Source: Hypsibius dujardini (lineage: Eukaryota; Tardigrada; Eutardigrada; Parachela; Hypsibiidae). Taken from it: DNA of 24,781 nt. Where the stretch lies: positions 1-24,781 of the forward strand of contig LRSR01000175.1 of assembly GCA_001579985.1 (NCBI GenBank). Direction: 5' to 3'. Positions 1 through 9,193 of this stretch are shown piece after piece (the stretch's first letter is position 1; every line of letters starts with the position of its first letter). The translations under genes and the position numbers were made by a program. Below the pieces are notes generated by a model. It had not been told where the DNA came from. It worked only from the letters and a program-made list of their open reading frames with translations, and made no database searches.

Positions 1-100
1 TGAGGACAGAGAGGGATACGATCGCACACAGCAAATACAACTGAAAATGCGTAAAAGAACTTTATACCAAACGGCTCAAACTTATTTTATATATTTACAG

Positions 101-3100
101 GTGACTTTGCGGCGCCAGAATGACGACGACTTGGCGTCAATTTCGTCCGGGGAGCGAAGATCTGGCGAACGAAATCTTCGTTGTCCCTTTGATACCGGTA
201 GGAATGCAAAGTCATGACATAGTCGATGAGTCTCGTACTGCTTGAATGCTTTTCATTTATATAGTGTTTTTCAATCTACAGTATTAAACCTGGAGTTCGT
301 GGACTTCTGCAGTGATCTGGCGTGTGTCCGCCTACCGGAATCGGTCCGGCAGTCATTTCGTAGAGCGGCGACATATCGCAAGAAAAAGTGGCGAAAATCT
401 ATGGACCAAATGCTCTATACCGAACAAGTCATCTGCTCCCTTTCTCAACCCGCCACCGGCATTCCCGGGATTGTCGGCAGTTGTTCTGATCAAGTCCTGT
501 CTGGACAACAAAGCGAGGTCTATCCTCCGCATACAAAGCAGGAAACCATTGAAGAAGAGGACTCGGAAGAACTAAACGCTGCTGTGCGAACGTTCGAGCA
601 GACCTTGCAGCGCCACCTATCCAATACTTACAAGGATGAATCGGTGGTCGGCGCTTTGAAAATTGTTGAAGACGAAGACGATGATCTGAACGTTTCTTAC
701 CACGGTAAGGATTGTATTTATGTGTCTTGAATTATGTGCATGGTTTCTACCTAACTTAATAGAAGAACGCTAGGGAAGATTTTATCAAATCATCAAAGTC
801 TCTCTCATTTCACTAAAAAAATCCGCTTGACGGCATCATTATCTAGAAAATCTAAAATATAAACATATTTATTTTATTTTTCGCAATTTTAGCACCTTTC
901 GAAGGATCTCAACCGGTGGTGCAGTACTACTACACTATCCCCGAAGAAGCCGAAGCGGAAGCCCGGGAATCTCTCTTCACAGTTCCTCCTAAACGTCTAC
1001 CAAAATCCGCATCCACCATTGAGTCTGGCCAACTGAAGGATGGAAATGATACCTCCATTACAAGCCATCATTCCTCCGGTGGTTTGTTAAAAGCTGACAA
1101 GTCACTCTCCTGTACCAGCCTCAACAGTGGCGCCACCATCACCATATCTGCCACTCTCCTGGAGAGTATCCGCGAAAAGCTGGCCACCTCTCTGGCTCAG
1201 ATGCAGATTCTACAAGCTCGCGCCGAACTGATACCGAAACTGGAGGAGGAGATAGTACACTTACAAGGGGAACTGAGTCTGGTTTCGAAGAGGACGTCTA
1301 ATCTCTCCGACACCGGCGTGATGACTTCCCCTGAAGCGTCCCCGTTAGTTAAAGTGGCACTGACCAATTCCGCTACAAATACAGCAGCTCGGGAAATGGT
1401 TGAGTCCTCTACCGCTTGCCGTACCCCTTCGCCGGAATTGTCCCCATCAGCTGTCGCTGCTTCGCCAATTACTTTGCCGAGGAACAGACGGAAACCCGTC
1501 AAAGGAATTCCTCTCAAGTGGTCCTCTCCGAGGCACGTCAAGAGATGTAAGCGTCCCAATGCCAAACTGCCTCACGGAAGTGCGACGAAAAGTCAGAATG
1601 AGGATCTCACGAACTCCTCAGCAGAACTTGATGAAACCTCAGGTGAAACGAATGCGGGTTTTGAACTCGACATTATCGTATCCGCTGGTTCTCCTGTTAG
1701 TTCAGGTACGAACTCCCTCTGTTGAAACTTCTATTGGTCTGTATGTTTGTCTGCACGTTCATATAATGTCTTGGTCTGCATGTCTGCCTGTCTGTTTCGT
1801 AAGCTGGAATTTGAAGCCTTGTCTGTAAAAAATGTCACTATGCAATGTCTGCGCCTTATTGTCTGAATACCACTACTTACAGCTTGTTTTTCAGTCTATC
1901 TCAACCTCTTGCATTACCTACTAGTACAGTGGTATGATGGTATCACATTACAGATGATCCCATTGCGACATACGACAACTGTGAGTTTGCCGATGAAAGT
2001 CCCTCCGAGGAACCCGAGCCAGAAGCCGCTTTACTGGGACCCAGTGCAGGTGCTGACGTTCAAGAGTCGGATAGTATTGCGTCCTTAGAAACAGCCAACG
2101 GACTCGTCTCCCACCCTCAGGAAACTGCTACGGCCCATGCACAACGGCCGGATCAGTATGAAACGGGAGGTGGTTTCAGCTCTTCCTTCCTGCCCGCTAT
2201 CTATGAAGAGTCTAGTGGGGATTCAGTCAACTTAGAGGAAAATCAACCGGAGGAGCCAGTTGTCCCAGCGGGCAATACTAACACTAATACCGTTTCAACT
2301 TCCGGTGTGAGCGAGGACTCCAACACCTCCATGTCTAGCTCAAACTCTGACGAGCTGGAGATGATCGCCAGTCAGGGCACCAGTGAAAGCAGTGAGCACG
2401 ACGACGATGAAGGCAGTTACGATCTTCTTGATGGCCAACTATCCAATAAGTGCTTTGGGGATACAGCAGAATCTCAAGCTGTGGCAATCTCACAGGAAGA
2501 TTATGCCTGCCCGTGAGTTTGACTGTTTTCACTTCAGTAATATTTCAGGACTGTGCATTGTATTTCGCCTCGTATATGTAGTCAAACTGTCAGCAAAGAG
2601 CTCTTGGCTGCCCTGAAAGTTCTGAAAGACTCGCTGCATCGCGGAAAAGACGGTACGCGAGGATCCACCAAAATAGTAAGTCCACCTTGAGGTTTCCAGT
2701 CACATATCATCGATCATCGATCAATGGATGGGATCATGCTGAAGCGCTTCTTCCGCTTTCAGGAGACCAGTTTGCGCGTCATTCAACAAGAGTGGTTCAG
2801 CGTTGCTGGAAGCAGGAACGCCAATTGCGGCGTGGTCAACACGTTCTTGGATACCTTCGAGGCTCTGTCCAAAAAGTTGCTAAACACAGTGGTCAATCTT
2901 CTTGACAGTAACGTAAGCTCGTGATACCCTTAATTTAATACCAAGCAAACGCTTTGGGTTGAATCACTGGGTTGAATCAGTCGGGTGGCGGAGGGCGCCA
3001 CGAGTGGAAATTGTAACCAACACTCATTCAGCTTCACACACACCGCCTGCGGCGCCCTCCGCCACCCGACTGATTCAACCCATTTAGTGATTCAACCCAA

Positions 3101-5540
3101 AGCGTTTGCCTGGTACTGCTTGTACGTACTGCTGAATTGCGAACGAAGAATGATACTTCGTGTAATGTGTAGGGGAATACCGTGCTTCACTACGCTCTCT
3201 CCCACAACAACTTCCCCGTTGTCAGTGTTATCCTGGATTCTAAAGTGTGCAACGTGGATATGGTGAATCAAGCTGGTTATTCGCCAGTCATGTTGGCTAG
3301 CCTCGCTCCGCTCGCATCGGACGTGGACAGGGCGGTGGCACTGAGGTTATTCGGCATGGGCGATATCAACAGGAGAGCTCATCAGGCAAGTCTGTTGCTG
3401 TTGCTTCTTCGATTCGGTCGTTTAATTACCTCTTGTGGTCTTTAGCACGGTCAAACTTCACTGATGTTGGCAGTCAGTCATGGTCGAGCGGACACTGTCA
3501 AGATGCTCTTACAAGTCGGTGCAGACCTCAACATACAGGTAAAAAACCGGAAATAGTTTCGCTGACGGAGATTGCCTGGAAAATAATGTATTTAGTAAAC
3601 AGTAGTAGCGTATACACCAGAGCTGCGCCGCTAAAGGCTCCAGACTCCCGCTACGCTAACCATGTCGACCGCTACGCTAACTATGTCGACCGCTACGCTA
3701 ACTATGTCGACCGCTACGCTAACGCTAAAACCGCTAATGGTAAATTTTATTAGTCTATAAATCCATTTTTCATTCTCATTTTTTTCTTGGCTCTTGGTGG
3801 AAGACATTTTAAGTTTCGGTAGGAAAATTGGGAACACTTTCTCCATTTTACGGCATGGTTGTCAAAAAGGCAGCAATTTTTAATTCTGCTACTACATTGC
3901 AGTGCATAAAATAAGAAATTTTTCATGCCCAAATTTCGAAGTTCAAATTTTTTTTCGGCTCGCGCTTTACGCTCGCCGACTGCGTTTGCTCCCAAATTTC
4001 ATCAATAACTCCACAGCATAAACACAGATACAACTTCTCTAATCGAATTCTGTGACAACCACATTGGCTTTACCGTACAATTCGTGAGTTCCCACATCCC
4101 CAGAGCGAAACAGCAAAAATTTCGTCACTTTCCAAAAATTGCTACCTAATATCGGGACTCGATCGCAAAAATCCTCGTATTTGGGCTTTTTTAATGTTCG
4201 ACTTTTTGGGTTTTAAAGAACCACTTTTTTTTCTGAATGATCAACGTTTTTTTAATATTGAACTTTATTATATGCACTGAGTTGGACGTGTCACATGGGT
4301 GAGCTATTCAAAGCTGACCAGTCTCACATGTGACGCGTATGAGGCAAATTGTGTATGTCGGCTCACCCTCCACTTGGTCGATAAATCGGCTCACTCATGG
4401 GTTTCTGTTTGATGGCAGGCGCTGATTGTTTGATTTGCTGTACTATATTCTAGCATACTATAGCACTTCTGAAAATCAAACAATCAAGCACCCGCCGTCA
4501 AAGTGAAATCCATAAGTGAGCCGATTTATTGACCAAGTGGAGGGTGAGCCGAAATACACACTTTGCCAAATACTGTTATTTGAATTATTACTTCTTGACG
4601 CAACCATGCCGCTAAATCCGCACCGCTAATTTCATTGCCGCTACGTCAGCTAATTTGAATCACCGCTACGCTGACAAACTTGACCGCTAACGCTAATCCC
4701 GCTAAGCGTAGCGGGTTCAGCGGCGCAGCTCTGGTGTGTACAGTAATGTATTTAGTATACAGTATTTGTGTGTACAGTAATGTATTTGGTATACAGTGGT
4801 AGTATATATAGTATATATATATATATAAATGTATTTGGTATACGTATATAGTAATGTATTTAATATACAGTAGTAGTGTATATAGTAATGTATTTAGTAT
4901 ACAGTAGTAGTGTATATAGTATATATATATATATATAATGTGTTTGGTATACAGTGGTAGTGTATATAGTAATGTATTTGGTATACAGTGGTTGTGTATA
5001 TAGTAATGTATTTGGTATACAGTAGTAGTGTATATAGTAATGTATTTGGTATACAGTGGTTGTGTATATAGTAATGTATTTGGTTGCTGATGTAGGACAA
5101 TGACGGGTCGACGGCTCTGATGTGTGCTAGTGAGCATGGTCACCTTGAAATTGTGCGGCTACTGCTCGGACATTCAGATATCGATGTCCATCTAACAGAC
5201 CAGGTTTGTTTTTAGATCATATCACTCATCAGTATTCCCGTGATTTTGTGTCATGTGGAGTTTGTCTGTTTCAGGACGGTATGTGTGCATTGTATGTAGC
5301 GATGGAGGCCGGCCACAAGGAGATCGCGGCATTAATTTACGCCAAATCCACAGCAGCACCTGTTGGAAACGGCGAAAACAACGCTCAATTTTCGGCAGTG
5401 AACCCGGTGAGTTGAGGAAAGTTGTCTGTTTACTCTTGCTACAATAGGTTCTTAATTCAGTTATTTTTCTGTTGATCTTTCAGACGAAGCGCAAAGTCAG
5501 ATTGCCTGCCAATAACGGGAACCAAACCGCTACATTGTAA
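101..5540 (+). CDS. KANK: KANK family protein (KN motif and ankyrin repeat domains), 3' part, 11 exons
   Basis: KANK proteins are adhesion-site scaffolds: the KN motif binds talin, the coiled coil binds liprin-beta, and the ankyrin repeats bind kinesin KIF21A, linking focal adhesions to cortical microtubule complexes. Proposed exons are 101-197, 282-704, 893-1705, 1954-2512, 2582-2675, 2763-2912, 3173-3385, 3446-3538, 5096-5203, 5275-5406 and 5484-5540. They join in frame without stops to 912 codons plus TAA. Visible domains are a coiled coil (about 1150-1310, [20 protein letters not shown]), an acidic Ser-rich linker (about 2300-2440, [10 protein letters not shown]), the conserved helical stretch ending in QQEWF, and five ankyrin units with [23 protein letters not shown] and [13 protein letters not shown]. 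These match vertebrate KANK1-4 closely and in order. The KN motif is not visible and should lie in upstream exons. The intron after 3385 uses a GC donor. Vertebrates have four paralogues and I cannot assign one. Confidence 0.95.
2941..3113 (+). mobile_element. TA-flanked MITE, family B copy 1 (in KANK intron)
   Basis: A 173-bp palindrome with terminal repeats CCAAGCAAACGCTTTGGG and the near-exact complement, flanked by TA (2939-2940, 3114-3115). It lies in the KANK intron 2913-3172. Without the element and one TA the intron would be about 85 bp, close to neighbouring introns. A related copy is at 17331-17499. Confidence 0.85.
3651..3722. repeat. 21-bp tandem repeat (CGCTACGCTAACTATGTCGAC), about 3.5 units
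   Basis: Consecutive copies of CGCTACGCTAACYATGTCGAC, with only a C/T difference, lie just inside the left end of the 3616-4735 element. The right end carries dispersed relatives (4606-4710). The array is noncoding and intronic. Open frames crossing it are repeat artefacts. Confidence 0.85.
4340..4570. mobile_element. TA-flanked long-arm inverted repeat nested in the 3616-4735 element
   Basis: The left arm (about 4340-4438) and right arm (about 4471-4570) are complementary over roughly 95-100 bp with scattered mismatches. The landmark GGCTCACCCTCCACTTGGTC and its complement occur at the same distance from each end. TA dinucleotides flank the pair (4338-4339, 4571-4572). It sits inside the larger 3616-4735 element, so it may be a later insertion or part of that element's body. 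Confidence 0.7.
4737..5086. repeat. AT-rich minisatellite, about 33-bp unit, ending at a splice acceptor
   Basis: Roughly ten imperfect copies of a unit containing GTAATGTATTTGGTATACAG and GTGGTTGTGTATATA. Some copies carry expanded (TA)n runs (4806-4828, 4919-4938). The array runs to within a few bases of the KANK acceptor at 5094-5095. One more unit lies on the far side of the inserted element (about 3581-3615). Confidence 0.85.
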
Positions 5541-5885
5541 ATGTGAAAACTGGGAATTAACAGTGCGATCAGCGTGTCGAGCATTACTGTATATTCGCGT
5601 TAGACAGGGACAGTCGTACTGGAGTGGAACGTGTGCACGGCTTGTGTGCACCGTACACCCAGCACAAGCGCCGCGTGGCCGATTAAACGTTAACGATTAA
5701 ACGTTAAACGACGTACTCGTACGCTGTCCCTGTCTAACGCGAAAAATACAGTACTACCTTGTTTTTCTAATTGTCCCTTTTAATCGCTGAATGCGCGATG
5801 CAGATGCGATGCAGAAGTCGTTCTGTGAATGAATGAACACGGACCGTACGTTGCAACTCCACGCCTTTACATAAGCCGTAATAAA
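5541..5885 (+). other. Probable KANK 3' UTR with candidate poly(A) signal at 5880-5885
   Basis: The stretch directly after the KANK stop codon contains no further ORF that looks coding. The first canonical AATAAA on the + strand is at 5880-5885. If it is used, the 3' UTR is about 350-370 nt and contains the whole inverted-repeat element at 5587-5751. The poly(A) site is inferred from the hexamer alone. Confidence 0.4.
5587..5751 (+). mobile_element. TA-flanked MITE, family A copy 1 (in KANK 3' UTR)
   Basis: A 165-bp palindromic element with terminal inverted repeats starting CTGTATATTCGCGTTAGACA and flanked by TA on both sides (5585-5586, 5752-5753). The TA duplication and short coding-free body fit a Tc1/mariner-type nonautonomous element. 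A second copy in the opposite orientation is at 23621-23766. The two share nearly all of the body; this copy has an extra degenerate GATTAAACGTTAAC-type duplication near 5680-5715. Confidence 0.85.
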
Positions 5886-6185
5886 ATCATTTCGTTGCAT
5901 CAGAAGTCTTGAGAGTAAAAATAGGCGCTTATTTACAGAAGAGAGGAAAGGTTACAGAACTGGTTATGACGTTGGTACTGTAAAACGTGCAACGCACAGC
6001 ACGAGTACGAGTACTAGTACTTGTCTCTAATTTACTTTAATTTTTAATTTTTAACTGTTCTCGTTAAAATCTCGATGACTTTTTTTGGGAGGCATCTGCC
6101 TGCATCCCCTCGAACTACTGTGCAGTACACTGTACTCTGTGGACGTATCGCATGTAACTTATCGACCGGAACTTGAGAATGCCGG

Positions 6186-6230
6186 CACACACAGACACAG
6201 AGGGACACACAGACACACAGGGACACACCC
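6186..6230. repeat. Degenerate CACAGA/CACAGG simple repeat
   Basis: A 45-bp patch of ACACAGACACAGAGGGACAC-type sequence in the KANK to unknown-gene interval. The open frames crossing it are compositional. Confidence 0.7.
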
Positions 6231-7109
6231 ATGTCGGAGCTCAATCAGCAGTGCGCCACATCCTCTTCTTCTGCCCGCTGATAGTACAACTTCCGTCTAC
6301 CACCATGAACGCAAATACATTCGCCAGAACGGGACAGTTCGGCGTCGTCTCGACCTTGTGGAGTAGGGTAATTTTAGCCCCGCTCTCAAGTGGGTCCACG
6401 CACCCGGATCAGCCGAGAGCGGGGAAGGCAAGTCCCTCGTGCAGTACTTGGGCGCTCGGCTGGATCGCTCTAATTTACATACATGTGCGCGGGAGCTTGC
6501 AGCTTGACTGCTTGAATTATCAAGTAGATTGGTTCAGATGTTTCACGAAAATTCGGCATTATCTGGAAAGAGCAAAACCAGAATGACTGCCAGTTGGAGC
6601 ACTATTCCAGTAAATTATTCATGCTATTTGATTCTCGAAACTGACCAGTGTGATGGACTTGACACGTAACGAGGTTGCCAAAGGGCGGAGAAGCAATTCA
6701 TCGCATTTACTCTGAATGTTCTTCACAATAGCCACCACTTCGTTCTTGGAATCGCGCTTGACTGGAGGCGTTCGAGGTCATGGTTACCCCTTTATAAGAG
6801 AAGATTCTCCCAGTAGTTGTGCGTCTGACATCTCATCTACCTGATTTTATTGAGCCTTCACTATTTCCTTGCTGCGTTGGGCTGATTAGTTTCTGATACT
6901 TCCTGCATATTCACAAAACTTGATCGCAGCGAGGAAGGAACAGTCATTTTTAAATCAAGAAGAAAAGTCACGTTTCCACCATCAACGTCTCCTCTCAGCC
7001 GTGGCCGCATTTCCTAATTAAAAGATTCCATACCGGTAAGTGTGGTGTTTAATTGGTTTTGCTGTTTAATTGGTTTACTTTCAGTTGTAGCCGAGGCTGC
7101 AGCGTATTG

Positions 7110-7234
7110 TACACACGCGGCAAAAAACCTTGCGCTAACCGAGTTAAGCCATTACACTCGTGGCATGATTGTTGTACACAGCCGTCGAGTTGAAGGGCTC
7201 GATTCGGTTAGCGCAAGGTTTTTGCCACCTGTGT
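7110..7234. repeat. Inverted repeat with 23-24-bp core arms (foldback)
   Basis: GGCAAAAAACCTTGCGCTAA at 7119 onward is repeated in complement ending at 7226. One arm has an extra A; otherwise the core arms match exactly. Weaker complementarity extends about 8 bp outwards. The central 60 bp is unpaired and includes CCGAGTTAAGC, which also occurs in the inverted repeat at 10870-10978. No clear target duplication is visible. Confidence 0.75.
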
Positions 7235-7452
7235 TTGCCACTCAGCAGCAGACCAGAGCGAATACAATTTGTTCCGTTTCCTTGATCGGCTCATTAAAAG
7301 TAATCTGATACCGTGACTTTGACTAGAAACAAACTGTCATCAAATTTCAAGTTCAAATCACTTTGCCTCAAGTGCCTAGGTGGCTGACAATGACATTTAT
7401 TGCAGACAGAATTTCGTTTAATACAATTTCCCGCACCTTATTAATATCCCCA

Positions 7453-7461
7453 TATATATAA
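7453..7461 (+). promoter_or_regulatory. Candidate TATA box for the unrecognised gene
   Basis: TATATATAA lies about 270 bp upstream of the proposed start codon at 7735, with no other gene between. No initiator or other element could be confirmed, so this is position and motif only. Confidence 0.2.
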
Positions 7462-7710
7462 CTCCAAGGAAAGCATCTCCACATAAGAACACGAGAAGTG
7501 GACGTGCGCTCATTTTCATTTTCATTGGACATTGTCTCTGACCCTCTCTGTGTGGGCTATTATGGGATTCCCTCCCATTTAAACGTTATTATTTCTTGAC
7601 GCGGATTCGGAATTGCCGAACAAGAATTTAGGTCACTTTTCTGTACATTCACTGAGTTTGGTGCAAGTAATCAAGTCCTCTTCTCTTGTCTGTTCCTTTA
7701 GAACCAACGG

Positions 7711-7728
7711 ATGGCCCATCGTTCGTAA
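7711..7728 (+). promoter_or_regulatory. Five-codon upstream ORF in leader of the unrecognised gene
   Basis: ATG followed by four codons and TAA lies six bases before the proposed start at 7735, in the same frame. If the exon starting near 7702 is in the mature mRNA, ribosomes would meet this ATG first and need to reinitiate or scan past. Its use is inferred only. Confidence 0.3.
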
Positions 7729-7734
7729 CCGAAA

Positions 7735-9193
7735 ATGGCCTTCATGGCTCCTATTATAAAACCAGGTAATTAACTACCAGTACGGATACTGTACCAGTGT
7801 GTACTGCATTGCTGGAAATTGCAATTAGAATAGGTTATAATAAATGTTAATGCTGTTTCGACTAGGTTGGAATCTGTACAACTGTAACCCGCCGCCGGGA
7901 CGGGTGCGTTACGTGAAGGCCAAGACGACAGCGACTAATTCCGCCGCTGCAACCGCTTCGTCGTCCGGGGGCGGAAATGCCAAGAAGGCACTTGAAAGTC
8001 ACACATTCCAAGATGCCAAACTCAAGCGTCGCTCATCTCTTCCCGCCACCGTTGGCCGCGCACCAGGTAAATTTGATTACAGATCCTTCACGCACACATA
8101 CCGTAATCCCCCGATCTCAAGGGACACTTTTTTGCCCTACCAGTTAATTTGATCCACCCCGGATCTTATCTGTTCATCACTGTTTGCTATCATTTACCTA
8201 CGATCAATCAATCAACTCATTCAATGTATCCGTCAAGAAATTCCGCTTAATCAATCAATCAATCAATCGCTGCTAAGTTGGTCTTAAATTTCAACCAATC
8301 ACGATACAGTGAATCCGATTGAACAGTCAACCGATGATTGGAAGGGGTGAGGCTTAACTGTCCCCTGAGATCGGGGGAATACGGTACAAACACAGCAAAG
8401 GTCCTCGATTTTTCTCCAGAACTTCAGTCGTAAGTGGTTTATCAGTTCTTGTTGACGTTTGTTGGCCGGTCGATGAGATTCCCTGACTTGCTCTTCTGTA
8501 TTGGGTGTCAGTTTTTCGCGGTGCTGGTTTTACCACCGGCATGTCTGAATCTTCGCCGACTTGTCTGGAGAACTGTGTCGGATACGGTTTAGGGTTCGCC
8601 GATCAGGATTAGTGCATGCATGTCAGATGATCGGTTGTTTTCTCATGTTTATTTTGGACATTTTGATTAACCGGCCAGTTTATATATTAACGTAATATAA
8701 CATACCGGTTTGTTTCATCGTTTCAGACAAGAAAAATCGCCCATGCAAGAATTCGAATCCCAAGCTGATGGCCCCCGTCAAGGCCATCCACGCTCGTCCG
8801 ACCACCGAAGGCCACTACCAACTGTCCGCATTCTCCACTGATTCTCTCCGAATGCGAAACCTCGACGTGGCAATGCAGGCTATCCCCGAGGAGAACGGCG
8901 ACGAAGAAGACTTCTGCGACTCGGAGAACAGCAGCACGTCCGAGCTGAGCGGCTTTGGGATGGTATCGTCCAACCCGGAACTGGTGCCGTCCTTCACTTC
9001 CCACCTGCAGCAACCGCGCCAAGAGCGGCGCGCTCAGCGTCTGTTTGCCCGCTTTCGCAAGATGTTCAGGTCCATCGCTGCCGCGAATGAGCCTGCTTGC
9101 GAGACCGATACGTCGCCGCCGCAACAGGCGCGTGAACAACGCGCAAAGAGTCTGCCTAACTTCCTGAGGAACCTCCACCGCCGACGCAGCTGA
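7735..9193 (+). CDS. Unrecognised basic, low-complexity protein, three exons, 232 aa
   Basis: Exons 7735-7765, 7866-8066 and 8727-9193 are joined at phase-1 introns with good GT-AG sites (CAG|GTAATT, CAG|GTAAAT, TTTCAG acceptor). They give one 699-nt frame ending in TGA. The start has a favourable context (AAAATGG); a five-codon in-frame ORF ends just upstream (7711-7728), so 7735 or 7744 is the start. The protein has an N-terminal segment WNLYNCNPPPGRVRYVK, an Ala/Ser/Gly-rich stretch, LKRRSSLPATVG (kinase-site-like), an acidic patch EENGDEEDFCDSENSSTSEL, and a basic amphipathic C-terminus (LFARFRKMFRS, SLPNFLRNLHRRRS). It has no signal peptide and no membrane segment. I recognise no family. 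Consistent splice phases and non-repetitive codon use support a real gene. Confidence 0.6.
8101..8384. mobile_element. TA-flanked inverted-repeat element in intron 2 of the unrecognised gene
   Basis: The ends CCGTAATCCCCCGATCTCAA and CCGTATTCCCCCGATCTCAG (complement strand) are inverted repeats, flanked by TA at 8099-8100 and 8385-8386. The length is 284 bp. Weaker complementarity continues inward for about 25 bp. The interior has AATC tetranucleotide runs (8204-8215, 8250-8269) and no ORF. Confidence 0.8.

Larger units (their letters stand above)
3616..4735. mobile_element. About 1.1-kb terminal-inverted-repeat element with subterminal CCGCTAA repeats
   Basis: The ends are ACCAGAGCTGCGCCGCT (3616-3632) and its exact complement (4719-4735). 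Inside both ends are clusters of the same motif, CCGCTACGCTAA or CCGCTAA. On the left these form a 21-bp tandem array (about 3651-3722). No transposase ORF is visible, so this is nonautonomous. The flanking DNA on both sides is the minisatellite unit GTAATGTATTTAGTATACAG, so the element appears to have inserted into that array. The candidate target duplication (GTATAC against GTGTAC) is imperfect. The CAGAG-type end resembles hAT ends, but the superfamily is uncertain. Confidence 0.7.
5886..7734. other. Intergenic region between KANK and the unrecognised gene
   Basis: I see no coding region I can support. It holds a CACAGA patch (6186-6230), a short GC-rich inverted repeat (CCCCGCTCTC near 6378 and its complement near 6415), the foldback at 7110-7234 and a possible TATA box (7453-7461). 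A short open stretch near 6240-6370 has no recognisable domain. Noncoding 5' exons of the downstream gene could lie here, since an acceptor-like TTCCTTTAG ends at 7701. Confidence 0.6.

Noticed and set aside
2700-2762. Extending the KANK exon back to an acceptor at 2699
   Set aside because: It is in frame, but starting at 2763 after a strong pyrimidine tract gives the gapless match to vertebrate KANK before QQEWF.
3640-3740. CRISPR-like regular repeats
   Set aside because: The 21-bp units are head-to-tail with no unique spacers, in a eukaryotic intron.
4646-5143. 165-codon minus-strand frame of Tyr/Ile/Thr/His repeats
   Set aside because: It is a translation of the 33-bp minisatellite and overlaps a conserved KANK ankyrin exon on the other strand.
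6240-6480. Open stretch with CCCCGCTCTC inverted repeat as a terminator or coding fragment
   Set aside because: Stops interrupt all frames, there is no recognisable domain, and the context is eukaryotic, where such hairpins are not terminators.
8723-9178. 151-codon minus-strand ORF
   Set aside because: It is the shadow of exon 3 of the + strand gene, which has consistent splice phases.
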